Shown here: positions 27,024-36,082 of the stretch, one piece after another
How the letters are laid out: each line of letters opens with the position of its first letter
How positions within the stretch are numbered: the stretch's first letter is position 1
Source of the DNA: Pleomorphomonas sp. PLEO
GTDB lineage: Bacteria; Pseudomonadota; Alphaproteobacteria; Rhizobiales; Pleomorphomonadaceae
Length of the DNA: 64,000 nt
Assembly (NCBI RefSeq): GCF_041320595.1
Contig: NZ_CP166625.1
Span: 5,412,364 to 5,476,363, forward strand
Direction: 5' to 3'
Notes under the pieces: generated by a model
Seen by the model: only the letters and a program-made list of their open reading frames with translations
Database searches by the model: none
What the model was told of the DNA's origin: nothing
Translations under genes and position numbers: made by a program

Positions 27024-29570
27024 TCAGAGGTCAGGCCAGCGCCGCGCCACCATCGCCCGCACCTCGGCGGCCGAGTCGAGCGTCAGCGCCTCCTCCGCCA
27101 CGGCACGGCAGGTCTCCCTGTCGAGCGTACGAATGAACGCCTTGAGGTCGGGAATGCCTGAGCGCGTGGCCGACAAACTGGTGACCCCAAGCCCGATCAG
27201 GATGGGCGCGGCGGGCAGCTCCGAGGCCAGGCCACCACACACGCCCACCGGGCAGTCATGACGGGCACCAGCCGCCGCCGCGTCGCCGATCGTCTTCAAC
27301 ACCGCCGGATGCAGCGAGTCGATCTCCGGGGCGAGTTCAGTATTGCCGCGATCCATGGCCAGTACGTACTGCGTGAGATCGTTGGTGCCGATCGAGAAGA
27401 AATCGGCCTCCTTCGCCAGCTTTTCGGCCATGGCAACGGCGGCCGGCACCTCGATCATGATGCCGAGCGGCACGTCGGCCGTGACTCCGAGTGCTGCTTT
27501 TTCTTCCTCGAAGATCGCCTTGGCCCACCGGAGTTCGCCGATGTCGGCGATCATCGGCATCATGATGCGGACAACCGAGACCGGCGTCACCTTGAGGATG
27601 GCGCGAAACTGCTGGCGCAGCAGGTCAGGTCGCCGCTTGGAGACGCGGATGCCGCGCACGCCGAGGATCGGGTTCTCTTCCGCCGCCTGCTTGAGATAGG
27701 GCAGTGGCTTGTCGCCCCCGATATCAAGGGTGCGGATGGTCAGCGGTTTGCCGCGCAGGGCATCGGCAATCGCCTGATATTCGGCCTGCTGCTCGGCCTC
27801 GGTAGGCGCTCTCGGTCGGTCGAGGAACAGGAACTCTGTTCTGAGCAAGCCGGAGCCTTCGGCACCAAAAGCAAGACCGCGCGCCGCGTCGGCCACCGAG
27901 CCGACATTGGCGTAGACCGGCAGACGCGTGCCGTCGGCCATCACGCAGTCGGTCAGCGCCGCCTCCCGATTGGCGGCACGGCGCGTTTCACGCTCGGCCG
28001 CCGCCTTGCGCGTGGCGGCGATGGTTGCTTCAGTTGGGTTCACCTGGATCTCGCCGCGCTCGGCGTCGACGATCAGCGGCGTGCCCTCGGGAATGCGGCG
28101 GGCGTCGACGCCAACGGCGGCCAGCATCGGCACGCCGCTTGCCGCCGACAGGATGGCGACATGCGATGTGCGGCCGCCCTTGGCGACCACGAAAGCGGCA
28201 GGCAGACTGTCGCCGAAGGCCATGAACTGCGACGGCAAGAGATCATCGGCAATGGCGATGGCGTCCTCAGGCAGCGCCAAACTCTCCGGCGAGCCGCCGG
28301 CCAGCACAGTCAACACCTGCTGCTCGAGGTCGACGAGGTCGGCGGCGCGTTCAGCAAGGCGGGCATTGTCGAGTCCGCGCAGCAGTGCCGCCTGGCCGGA
28401 AATGGTGTCGGAAAAGGCCCAACCGGCGCTCTTGCCACGGGCAATGCGATCGCGGGCACCCTCGAGAAGTTCGGTGTCTTCCAAAAGCGCTGCGTGGGCG
28501 GCCATGATTTCGCGCTGCTGAGGCGTGCGGCCGACTGTCGCCTGCTCGCTCAGATGCTGGTGGACGCGGGCAAGGGCGGCATCAAGCGCTTCGCTTTCGG
28601 CCACCATGTCGCCGGCCTCCTCGGCCGGGCGGGTGACCTTTTCCTTGAGATGGACAGCGCGGCCGATGGCGAGGCCTGGAGCGGCGACAACGCCGCAGAG
28701 CAACGGCCTGTCCTCGGGGCCGAATGGGGTAAGATCGATGGCTGGTTGTTCGACGTCGGGCGCATCGGTAACGCCCGGGAGCGTCTCCTGGCCGGCATCG
28801 ACGTAGGGTACGACCGGATCACCAAGGCCGGAAGCAATCGCCTCGATAACCCCGTCGAGCGCCGCCGTTGCGTCGGCCCCTTCGGCCGAGACGACAAGCC
28901 GGCTACCCCAACGGCTGCCAAGCGTGAGCAGAGATACCGGGCTCTTGGCATTGGCCTTGCGCTCGCCAAGCACGACCTCGACGGCGCTGGCGTATTGCTT
29001 GGCCTTGGCGGCGAGCAAGGCCGCCGGACGAGCATGCAGGCCTTCACTCATCTCGAGGACAATATCCCGCTCGATCCGCGACACTGGCGGTGGCGCTTCC
29101 ACGCCGATCGGCATCACCGTCATGACTTCATCGCCGAAGTCGACCACGCCGTCCGACTTACGGGTGGTGACGTGGAACGCGTCTTCGTTGGTCACGAGGA
29201 CAGGCGTCGTCACGATGCCGCAACTCTCCGCAAGCGCGGCGAGATCGAACCGGATGAGAGGGTCGCCGGCCGCCACCCGATCGCCTTCGGCCACGACGGC
29301 TTTGAGACCGGCACCACGCAACGCAACCGCCTCAAGGCCGACATGGACGAGGAATTCCGCACCGTCCTCGGTCATTATCTTCACGGCGTGACCGCGGCGA
29401 TGAACCGAGGTCACCGTGCCGGCCACCGGTGCATGCACCTCGCCGATCTCCGGCTCGATGGCGAGACCGTCGCCCATCATGCCGAGTGCGAACATCGGAT
29501 CGGGAACGTCGCCGAGCGGCACGATCCGGCCCTTAAGCGGGGCCCGGACGGAGATGGTCGAGGTGGTCAT
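27024..29570 (-). CDS. PTS multiphosphoryl transfer protein EIIA(Glc)-HPr-EI (NagF-like)
   Basis: An 848-residue cytoplasmic phosphotransfer protein. Start ATG 29570 has GGGAG eight bases upstream. Domain order: EIIA of the glucose/GlcNAc type (about 8-140; GHAVKI with His61, FLVHVGLEAV with His76), HPr (about 168-255; EGLHARPAA with His179) and enzyme I (about 275-845; GGRTSHVAIL phosphohistidine loop, and VCGGLASELPAAP near the end). The same order is known from NagF and PtsP-type fusions. It follows mtlD by 121 bp. No EIIBC for glucose or GlcNAc is in the window, so its sugar is not fixed; it may also energise the mannitol permease. Confidence 0.93.
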   Translation of the reverse strand: MTTSTISVRAPLKGRIVPLGDVPDPMFALGMMGDGLAIEPEIGEVHAPVAGTVTSVHRRGHAVKIMTEDGAEFLVHVGLEAVALRGAGLKAVVAEGDRVAAGDPLIRFDLAALAESCGIVTTPVLVTNEDAFHVTTRKSDGVVDFGDEVMTVMPIGVEAPPPVSRIERDIVLEMSEGLHARPAALLAAKAKQYASAVEVVLGERKANAKSPVSLLTLGSRWGSRLVVSAEGADATAALDGVIEAIASGLGDPVVPYVDAGQETLPGVTDAPDVEQPAIDLTPFGPEDRPLLCGVVAAPGLAIGRAVHLKEKVTRPAEEAGDMVAESEALDAALARVHQHLSEQATVGRTPQQREIMAAHAALLEDTELLEGARDRIARGKSAGWAFSDTISGQAALLRGLDNARLAERAADLVDLEQQVLTVLAGGSPESLALPEDAIAIADDLLPSQFMAFGDSLPAAFVVAKGGRTSHVAILSAASGVPMLAAVGVDARRIPEGTPLIVDAERGEIQVNPTEATIAATRKAAAERETRRAANREAALTDCVMADGTRLPVYANVGSVADAARGLAFGAEGSGLLRTEFLFLDRPRAPTEAEQQAEYQAIADALRGKPLTIRTLDIGGDKPLPYLKQAAEENPILGVRGIRVSKRRPDLLRQQFRAILKVTPVSVVRIMMPMIADIGELRWAKAIFEEEKAALGVTADVPLGIMIEVPAAVAMAEKLAKEADFFSIGTNDLTQYVLAMDRGNTELAPEIDSLHPAVLKTIGDAAAAGARHDCPVGVCGGLASELPAAPILIGLGVTSLSATRSGIPDLKAFIRTLDRETCRAVAEEALTLDSAAEVRAMVARRWPDL

Positions 29571-29691
29571 GCGCGTGTCTCCCAATACCTGCTATCGAGA
29601 CAAAGCCTCCCCTCCATGACCGATGTCCGGCGGAGATGGCGATGCGAGGAAAAGGGCCGCAGGCCAACGGCTCTCTCGTGCCTCGTGGGAC

Positions 29692-30834
29692 CTAAATCTG
29701 GGCGGCGGCGGCGATTTCGGCAAGCACCTCTGCCGGAAGTGCGTTGCCGGAAAAGCGATCGACGGCTGCGACGACGCCTGCCTCAGCGATAGCCGCCTGC
29801 ATTTCGACCGCCTGGGGATCACCGTCGTTGCGATAATGGAGCGCGGCGGCGATGCCCTTGACGATATTATCGTGCGGCAAGTGGTATTCCAGCGTGCCGA
29901 GCAGCGGCCGGATCAAGCGATCGCCCTTGCCAAGCTTGCGTAACGGTTCGCGGCCGACGCGCGCCACGTCGTCGCGGATGAAGCGGTTGGCAAAGCGGCC
30001 GAGAATTTTTTCGATGTAAGCGGCATGCTTGGCAGGGTCGAAACCGTAACGGCGGATCAGCACGGCGCCGCTTTCTTCCATTGCCGCCTTGACGATAGTG
30101 CGAATGCTCACGTCTTCGATGGCATCGCGGATCGTTGGCAGGCCCTTCTCAAAGCCGAGATAGGCCGTGATGGCGTGTCCGGTATTGAGCGTGAACAGCT
30201 TGCGCTCGACGAAGGCCATCAGATCGTCGGTCAACTCCATGCCGGGGACGTCATGCGTCCAGCCCTTGAGCTGGGTGCGGTCGACAATCCACTCGGAAAA
30301 TTCCTCGACGGTAACGGCAAGCGGCTCTCCCTCAACCGGCGGGGCCGGCGGAACGATACGGTCGACGGCGCTGTCGGCGAAACCGACTTCGATGTCCACG
30401 ACGGCGGCGACGGAGGCCGGCAGGTGGCCGAACACGGCCTCCTTGAGCTGGGTGGTGCCGCGGATGGTGTTCTCGCAAGCGATGATATTGAGCGGGGCAT
30501 GATTGCCGGCGGCGACGCGCGCTTCAAGACCACGAGCGATGGTCGGCGCAATCTTTGCCAGCACAGCCGGCCCAACGGCGGTGGTGACGAGATCGGCGGA
30601 CGCGATGAGAGCGAGGATATCGTCGCCGATTGACGAGACGGCGGTAACGCCCGTCACTTCTTCGCGGCGGCTGCCGGAACCGACGATATCGACTGGGTAA
30701 CGCCCGTCCCGGGCAATCAGGCCGACCACTGTCTCGTTGACGTCGGCGAAGGTGACTGCCCAACCGGCATCGGCCAGAATCTTGCCGATAAAACCGCGAC
30801 CGATATTGCCCGCGCCAAAGTGAATGGCTCGCAT
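29692..30834 (-). CDS. mtlD: Mannitol-1-phosphate 5-dehydrogenase
   Basis: A 380-residue NAD-dependent polyol dehydrogenase that oxidises mannitol 1-phosphate to fructose 6-phosphate. The N-terminal Rossmann motif is [14 protein letters not shown]. Further signatures are [13 protein letters not shown], and [17 protein letters not shown] containing the conserved Lys/Asn/His set. Start 30834 has GGAG seven bases upstream. It follows the mannitol permease with a hairpin-containing 74-bp gap, so permease and dehydrogenase form one operon. Confidence 0.95.
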   Translation of the reverse strand: MRAIHFGAGNIGRGFIGKILADAGWAVTFADVNETVVGLIARDGRYPVDIVGSGSRREEVTGVTAVSSIGDDILALIASADLVTTAVGPAVLAKIAPTIARGLEARVAAGNHAPLNIIACENTIRGTTQLKEAVFGHLPASVAAVVDIEVGFADSAVDRIVPPAPPVEGEPLAVTVEEFSEWIVDRTQLKGWTHDVPGMELTDDLMAFVERKLFTLNTGHAITAYLGFEKGLPTIRDAIEDVSIRTIVKAAMEESGAVLIRRYGFDPAKHAAYIEKILGRFANRFIRDDVARVGREPLRKLGKGDRLIRPLLGTLEYHLPHDNIVKGIAAALHYRNDGDPQAVEMQAAIAEAGVVAAVDRFSGNALPAEVLAEIAAAAQI

Positions 30835-30868
30835 GGTCGTCTCCGAAAGCTGTCTTTTTGGGGAGGGA

Positions 30869-30889
30869 GGGCCGCCCAATGGGCGGCCC
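30869..30889. promoter_or_regulatory. Strong hairpin between mtlA and mtlD
   Basis: GGGCCGCCC (30869-30877) and GGGCGGCCC (30881-30889) form a perfect 9-bp stem with a 3-nt loop. No T-run follows on the minus strand, so mRNA processing or partial attenuation is more likely than full termination. Confidence 0.55.
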
Positions 30890-30908
30890 CATTTTCAAGA
30901 AGCCGAGG

Positions 30909-32831
30909 TCAGCCGAGATCGAGGATGCGCAGCACGTCGGCCGGGTTCTTGGTCGTCGCAAGGTGGGCGACCACCTTGGGATTCTCGAGGACCCTGGCGA
31001 GGGCCGACATGACGTCCATGTGCTCGTTGCCCCTGGCCGCGAGGCCAACGACGAGGCGAGCCACGTTCTCGGGTTCGGGACCGAAGAAAACGCCGTCGGG
31101 ATATTGGCAGACGGCGATACCGGTCTTCAGAACCTCGTTCTTCGCTTCATTGGTGCCATGCGGCATGGCCAGCGACTGCCCGAGATAGGTCGACACGATG
31201 GTCTCACGCTTAAGCATGGCATCGATGTAGCTCGGGGTGATCGCGCCCATCTCCAAAAGCTTGGAGCCGGCGAAGCGAATGGCTTCCTCTTTGGTGGACG
31301 CGGTGAGGCCGAGGAAGATATTTTCCTCACCGAGATTAAAAGATGCGCCACCCTCGGGCTTGCCGCCGGCCGGAGCCGTGGCGGAACCCGCCTTTGCCTT
31401 GATCTCCGCCACGATGCGGTCATAGGCCGCGCCGTCGAGGAAATTGGTGATGGACACATGCGTCGCGTTGGGAGCGGCCCTACGGGCACGCTCGGTCAAG
31501 TCCTTGTGGGTAATGACCACATCGGCATCGGCCGGCAGCGCGTTGATGGCCACGTTGCTCGAACGGATGGCGCCGAGGCCAGCCTGATCAAGCTTCTTGC
31601 GCAGCATGGAGGCACCCATGGCGGACGAGCCCATGCCAGCGTCGCAAGCAACGATGACCGAACGGACCGGACCGGAGATGGCGGCCGAAGTGGTAGCGAC
31701 CGGAGCAGCCATGCCCTTCGATTCAGCCTTCAGGGCCTTCATCTTGGCAGTCGCGGCATCAAGGTCGTCTTCAACCTCTTCCGTCTTGTCGGTCTTGAGC
31801 AACACCGAAGCGACCAGGAAGGTCACAAGGGCGCCAAGAACCACGGCGGAGATGACGCCAACAAAGCCGTCAGCCGGGGTCATGCCGAGCACGGCGAAGA
31901 TCGAGCCCGGAGACGACGGGGCGCGCAGGCCACCGCCAAGCAGCATGTTGGCAGCCACACCGGTGGCGCCGCCGAGGATCATGGCAATGATCAGGCGCGG
32001 CTTCATCAGCACGTAGGGGAAATAGATCTCGTGGATGCCGCCGAAGAAGTGGATGATGGCGGCGCCCGGTGCCGACTGCTTGGCATTGCCACGGCCAAAG
32101 ACCATATAGGCGAGCAGCAGGCCGAGACCCGGACCCGGGTTGGCTTCGATCAGGAAGATCAGCGACTTGCCCTGCGTGGCAGCCTGCTGGATGCCGAGCG
32201 GGGTGAAGACGCCATGGTTGATGGCGTTGTTGAGGAACAACACCTTGGCCGGCTCGACCAGGATCGAGGCAAGCGGAATGAGACCGGTGCTGATTAGAGC
32301 GTTGACGCCCGCGCCCAGCGCCGCCGAAACGTGCTCGACAACCGGACCGACGATCGCAAAGGCGATCATGGCCAGAATCATGCCAAGGATACCGGCCGAG
32401 AAGTTGTTGACCAGCATCTCGAAGCCGGGACGGATCTTGCCGTCAATGAGCCTGTCGAACTGCTTGATCGCCCAGCCGCCGAACGGACCCACCAGCATGG
32501 CGCCGAGGAACATCGGGATATCGGTGCCAACGATGACGCCGGCCGTCACGATGGCGCCAACGACAGCGCCGCGCTCACCATAGACCAGCTTGCCGCCGGT
32601 ATAACCGAGCAGAAGCGGCAGCAAATAGGTGATCATCGGTCCGACAAGCTTGGCGAAAAACTCGTTGGGGAGCCAGCCAGTCGGGATGAAGAGAGTGGTG
32701 ATGATACCCCAGGCGATGAATGCGCCAATATTGGGCATCACCATGCTGCTCAGGAAGCGGCCCACTTGCTGGACGCGCACCTTGAGATTGGAGGACGATG
32801 CGGCGCCCCCTCCGGTTGCGGTATATGCCAT
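30909..32831 (-). CDS. mtlA: PTS mannitol transporter EIICBA
   Basis: A 640-residue permease that imports and phosphorylates mannitol. EIIC covers about 1-345 with several membrane segments (FLSSMVMPNIGAFIAWGIIT; NNAINHGVFTPLGIQ). EIIB follows with VIVACDAGMGSSAMG (phosphocysteine near 395). EIIA is at about 490-635 with SLAMPHGTNEAK (phosphohistidine near 556). Length is the same as E. coli MtlA (637). It is the first gene of mtlA-mtlD-EI fusion, with a long AT-rich leader region upstream. No MtlR-type repressor is adjacent; the nearby AraC protein is a candidate regulator. Confidence 0.95.
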   Translation of the reverse strand: MAYTATGGGAASSSNLKVRVQQVGRFLSSMVMPNIGAFIAWGIITTLFIPTGWLPNEFFAKLVGPMITYLLPLLLGYTGGKLVYGERGAVVGAIVTAGVIVGTDIPMFLGAMLVGPFGGWAIKQFDRLIDGKIRPGFEMLVNNFSAGILGMILAMIAFAIVGPVVEHVSAALGAGVNALISTGLIPLASILVEPAKVLFLNNAINHGVFTPLGIQQAATQGKSLIFLIEANPGPGLGLLLAYMVFGRGNAKQSAPGAAIIHFFGGIHEIYFPYVLMKPRLIIAMILGGATGVAANMLLGGGLRAPSSPGSIFAVLGMTPADGFVGVISAVVLGALVTFLVASVLLKTDKTEEVEDDLDAATAKMKALKAESKGMAAPVATTSAAISGPVRSVIVACDAGMGSSAMGASMLRKKLDQAGLGAIRSSNVAINALPADADVVITHKDLTERARRAAPNATHVSITNFLDGAAYDRIVAEIKAKAGSATAPAGGKPEGGASFNLGEENIFLGLTASTKEEAIRFAGSKLLEMGAITPSYIDAMLKRETIVSTYLGQSLAMPHGTNEAKNEVLKTGIAVCQYPDGVFFGPEPENVARLVVGLAARGNEHMDVMSALARVLENPKVVAHLATTKNPADVLRILDLG

Positions 32832-33356
32832 GTCCTAGAAACTCCTCCACGAAGTCCTGTCACGCCGAAGGAGGAGGCCGGCAGACCAAAGAATAAAAGA
32901 CCCCGTCGCCGCAAACGAATTGCGTCGAAGAAATACCAGCACCCCATAAAGGGCTGGCCAGGTCGTTTATCTCGTAAGCCTCTCCGCTCCTCCATCCTGA
33001 CCCTGTATTCCCCGGATCAGGAGATACGAAAACACTGCTCCGAGCGCCTACAGACGCTCAGACTCCAGCACACTTAAATGGTTGTTCTTACGTGTCTTCG
33101 TTCGATTGTGATCAAAACATGACATCACTATGATTAAAAGTGGAAAGATATAAACACGACTGTAAAAATGTATCCTGCTCTAGATACACATCGCCACGCT
33201 CTTCCACGGATGTCGCGGAAAAACGATGAAAACCATTGGCTTGGGGAGATATCCACGACTTGAAAATTGTACGATTACCGTCCAGCCCAAAGCATACTTA
33301 AGTCGACATGAGGAGCATCTAGGCTCTTACAGCTATACCTTTTACCAATAGAAAAA
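32832..33356 (-). promoter_or_regulatory. Long upstream region of mtlA (525 bp)
   Basis: No gene fits here. From about 33070 to 33350 the sequence is clearly more AT-rich than the rest of the window. Short dyads are visible: GTGAT/ATCAC (33108-33112, 33124-33128), and TGTATC/GATACA (33169-33174, 33183-33188). The region probably carries the mtlA promoter and regulator sites; exact boxes are not assigned. Confidence 0.5.
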
Positions 33357-33390
33357 GCAGCGCGCCGGCTTTTCAAGACCGGCGCGCTGC
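33357..33390 (-). terminator. Rho-independent terminator of glmS
   Basis: GCAGCGCGCCGG (33357-33368) pairs perfectly with CCGGCGCGCTGC (33379-33390); on the minus strand the stem is followed by TTTTTC. It lies 33 bp after the glmS stop. Confidence 0.9.
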
Positions 33391-33423
33391 ACTGTCGAGG
33401 GCTGGAATCAGCGGCGCTGACGG

Positions 33424-35247
33424 CTACTCGACCGTAACGCTCTTGGCGAGGTTGCGGGGCTGATCAACATCGGTGCCCTTGGCCACCGCCGTATGGTAGG
33501 CGAGAAGCTGTACGGGGAGCGAATAGAGGATGGGCGCCACGAAGGGATCAACTTTGGGAAGCTCGATCGACCAGCGCACCTTGCCTCCCAGGCGGGCAAC
33601 GCCCTCGGCATCGGATATCAGCAGCACCCGTCCCGAGCGGGCTGCGACTTCCTGAATGTTGGAGGCCACCTTCTCGAACAGAGCATCCGAGGGGGCAAGC
33701 GCGATGACCGGCACACCATCGTCAATCAGCGAGATCGGGCCATGCTTCATCTCGCCGGCGGCATAGCCCTCGGCATGGATATAGCTGATCTCCTTGAGTT
33801 TCAGAGCGCCCTCAAGGGCGATTGGGTAGGCCGTGCCACGACCGAGGTAGAGCGCGTCGCGGCTTTCGGCAACCATGCCGGCCAACGCCTGGATGGCATC
33901 GTCGTGGCGCAGCACTTCGGCGGCGCGGGCCGGCACTTCTCGGAGCGCCAGCGCCAGCTCGGCCTCTCGTTCGTGGGAGATGGTGCCGCGCGCACGGGCG
34001 AAGGCAAGGACCAGACAGGCCATGACGGTGAGCTGGGTGGTAAAGGCCTTGGTGGAGGCGACGCCGATCTCAGGCCCAGCCAGCGTGTAGAGCACCCGGT
34101 CGCTTTCTCGAGCGATGGTGCTCTCGGGCACATTGACGATGGAGACGATGTGCTGCCCTGCCCTTTTGGCGTGGCGCAGCGCTTCCAGAGTGTCGAGCGT
34201 TTCGCCCGACTGCGACACGAAGATGGCGACGCCGCCCTTCTCGAACGGGGTGTCGCGGTAACGGAACTCCGAGCCGATATCGACATCGACTGGCAGGCGC
34301 GCCACCTGTTCGAACCAATACTTGGCCACCATGGCCACGTAATAGGCGGTACCACAGGCAACAATGGTAAGGCGCGGCACCTTCGCGGGATCGAACGGTA
34401 GGTCGGGCAGCGCGATGGTGCCGGTGGAGGCTGAAACGAAGGCGTTGATGGTGTCGCCGATGACCTGTGGCTGCTCGAAGATTTCCTTCAGCATAAAATG
34501 ACGATGGCCGGCCTTGCCGATCAAGGCGGCCGACACGTTGGAAACATGGATCTTGCGCTCGACAAGCGCATCGTCGGCAGAGCGGATCTCGACCGAGTTG
34601 CGCGTCAGCACCGCCCAATCGCCATCCTCCAGATAGGCGAGACGATTGGTAAGCGGTGCCATGGCAAAGGCGTCGGAGGCGAGATACATGGCGCCGTCGC
34701 CATAGCCAACGGCAAGCGGCGTGCCCCGTCGCGTACCGACCATGAGGTTGTCCTCGCCGGCAAACAGGATGGCCAGCGCAAAGGCTCCCTCCAGGCGATG
34801 GAAGGCAAGGCGGCAGGCCTCGACCGGCGCCTTGCCCTGTTGAAGAAAGTCGGTGATCAGGTGGGCGACCACCTCGGTGTCCGTCTCGGTGACGAAGACA
34901 TGGCCCTTCTTGGTGAGCTCGGCAGTCAGCGTCTGGTAGTTCTCGATGATGCCATTGTGGACCACCGCCACCCTATCTGTCGCATGCGGATGCGCGTTGC
35001 CCTCGGTGGGGCCGCCGTGCGTCGCCCAACGGGTGTGACCGATGCCAATGGAACCGGCTAGCGGAGCCTCGGCGAGACGCCGCTCCAGGTTGACGAGCTT
35101 GCCCTCGGCGCGGCGGCGTTCAATGGCACCCTCGACCAGCGTTGCGACACCAGCGCTGTCATAGCCACGGTATTCGAGGCGCCTCAGCCCCTCGAGCAAC
35201 AGTTCAGAGACGCCTTCGCGACCAACGATTCCAATAATTCCGCACAT
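33424..35247 (-). CDS. glmS: Glutamine-fructose-6-phosphate aminotransferase (isomerizing)
   Basis: A 607-residue enzyme that makes glucosamine 6-phosphate from fructose 6-phosphate and glutamine, the entry to cell-wall amino sugars. The N-terminal glutaminase begins MCGIIGIVG (nucleophile Cys2) with EYRGYDSAG and HTRWATHG. Two SIS domains follow (about 285-430 and 455-600; ACGTAYYVAM, SQSGETLDTLEAL). It ends LAKSVTVE, the usual C-terminus. It does the opposite of nagB, 10 kb away. No glmU is adjacent, and no glmS ribozyme is expected or seen. Confidence 0.97.
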   Translation of the reverse strand: MCGIIGIVGREGVSELLLEGLRRLEYRGYDSAGVATLVEGAIERRRAEGKLVNLERRLAEAPLAGSIGIGHTRWATHGGPTEGNAHPHATDRVAVVHNGIIENYQTLTAELTKKGHVFVTETDTEVVAHLITDFLQQGKAPVEACRLAFHRLEGAFALAILFAGEDNLMVGTRRGTPLAVGYGDGAMYLASDAFAMAPLTNRLAYLEDGDWAVLTRNSVEIRSADDALVERKIHVSNVSAALIGKAGHRHFMLKEIFEQPQVIGDTINAFVSASTGTIALPDLPFDPAKVPRLTIVACGTAYYVAMVAKYWFEQVARLPVDVDIGSEFRYRDTPFEKGGVAIFVSQSGETLDTLEALRHAKRAGQHIVSIVNVPESTIARESDRVLYTLAGPEIGVASTKAFTTQLTVMACLVLAFARARGTISHEREAELALALREVPARAAEVLRHDDAIQALAGMVAESRDALYLGRGTAYPIALEGALKLKEISYIHAEGYAAGEMKHGPISLIDDGVPVIALAPSDALFEKVASNIQEVAARSGRVLLISDAEGVARLGGKVRWSIELPKVDPFVAPILYSLPVQLLAYHTAVAKGTDVDQPRNLAKSVTVE

Positions 35248-35405
35248 TGACGAACTAACTCTCTTGCCTGGAGGCCGATCTATCAGCCGAAATGCATTCG
35301 ACGACCCAGCCCTTCATCAGAAGCGACCGTGTCACGTCGAATAACTGAGGACAAGTCAACAATAGTTGCCGAGTTTTACAGAAATCTTTCCGACGGGAGC
35401 CGGAT

Positions 35406-35729
35406 TCAAACTCTAGGCAGCGCCAGGGCCTCGGCCAGAACGGCGTCCGGGTCGGCAATGGCCCGCGCGGTGCCGACGGTGAGCACGGGCACGTTCTGAA
35501 AACGATCCAGCCCGTCAATATCGACGTCAGCGGCAATGATGGCGGCGTGGGCGCGGCCGATGTCCTTGCGCGTCAGAATATCCTCGCTACCGAGGGCGCC
35601 CTGCGTTTCGACCTTGATCAGATAGCCGAGCCGCTGGGCGGCGGCGAGCAGCCGATTAGCAGCCATATAGGTGAGTGCAACGCCGGTCGGACAGGCGGTG
35701 ACGACGACGATTCTGGTGCCACTTTCCAT
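35406..35729 (-). CDS. Stand-alone PTS fructose-type EIIB domain protein
   Basis: A 107-residue protein homologous to the EIIB domain of FruA. AAGGAGG lies just before the ATG at 35729, which fixes the start; the longer open frame is rejected. The phosphocysteine region reads TACPTGVALTYMAAN (Cys13), followed by KVETQGALGSEDILT, closely matching the FruA copy ([15 protein letters not shown]). The family motif is normally CPTGIAHT; here the His position is Leu. It has no EIIC or EIIA of its own and sits between glmS and the fruBKA operon. It may be a regulatory or decayed relative. Confidence 0.85.
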   Translation of the reverse strand: MESGTRIVVVTACPTGVALTYMAANRLLAAAQRLGYLIKVETQGALGSEDILTRKDIGRAHAAIIAADVDIDGLDRFQNVPVLTVGTARAIADPDAVLAEALALPRV

Positions 35730-36023
35730 ATCGCCTCCTTCCCCCGATGCCGACGCCTGCGAACAATCAGCAGGCGGTCTCCTTCGACGCAAGTCGCTCT
35801 GATACTTCAAATGCGCCAAAGCTGCAAACGGGGCAGGAGGACCTGGTCGCCTGGGAATCGCGTACCTGCGAAATGACGGCGAGACCGCCCCGTTGCATAG
35901 ACACCCAAACGCGGAAGGACCTTGGAGCGGACCGAAGCTACACACTGCCCAACGAGGTAACCTTTTATACTGCGGAATCTTGGAAACTCGCCCGCCGAAG
36001 GTGGCAAGCTTAGTCAACGAAAA
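35730..36023. other. Intergenic region upstream of the orphan EIIB gene (294 bp)
   Basis: It lies between the fruA terminator and the EIIB start and should hold the EIIB promoter. No ORF or motif with convincing support was seen. Confidence 0.5.
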
Positions 36024-36052
36024 GCCCCGCCGGAGGCATGCTCCGACGGGGC
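36024..36052 (-). terminator. Rho-independent terminator of the fruBKA operon
   Basis: A 12-bp stem (36024-36035 with 36041-36052) fully paired in minus-strand RNA if one G-U pair is allowed, with a 5-nt loop. TTTTC follows on the minus strand, 30 bp after the fruA stop. Confidence 0.85.
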
Positions 36053-36082
36053 CAATCACGCAAGATCAATAGGCTTGAAGCG

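Noticed and set aside
27258..29792. 844-codon open frame on the plus strand
   Set aside because: It is the exact antisense of the EIIA-HPr-EI gene. High GC makes antisense frames long; the peptide is rich in R, H, G and D with no domain-like pattern.
33108..33128. CRP-type site (GTGAT...ATCAC) upstream of mtlA
   Set aside because: The half sites are 11 bp apart with no match to TGTGA-N6-TCACA, so it is only noted as a short dyad.
33391..33423. glmS ribozyme or riboswitch control
   Set aside because: That ribozyme lies in the 5' UTR of glmS in Gram-positive bacteria. Here only a standard terminator at the 3' end was found, and the 5' region shows no such fold.
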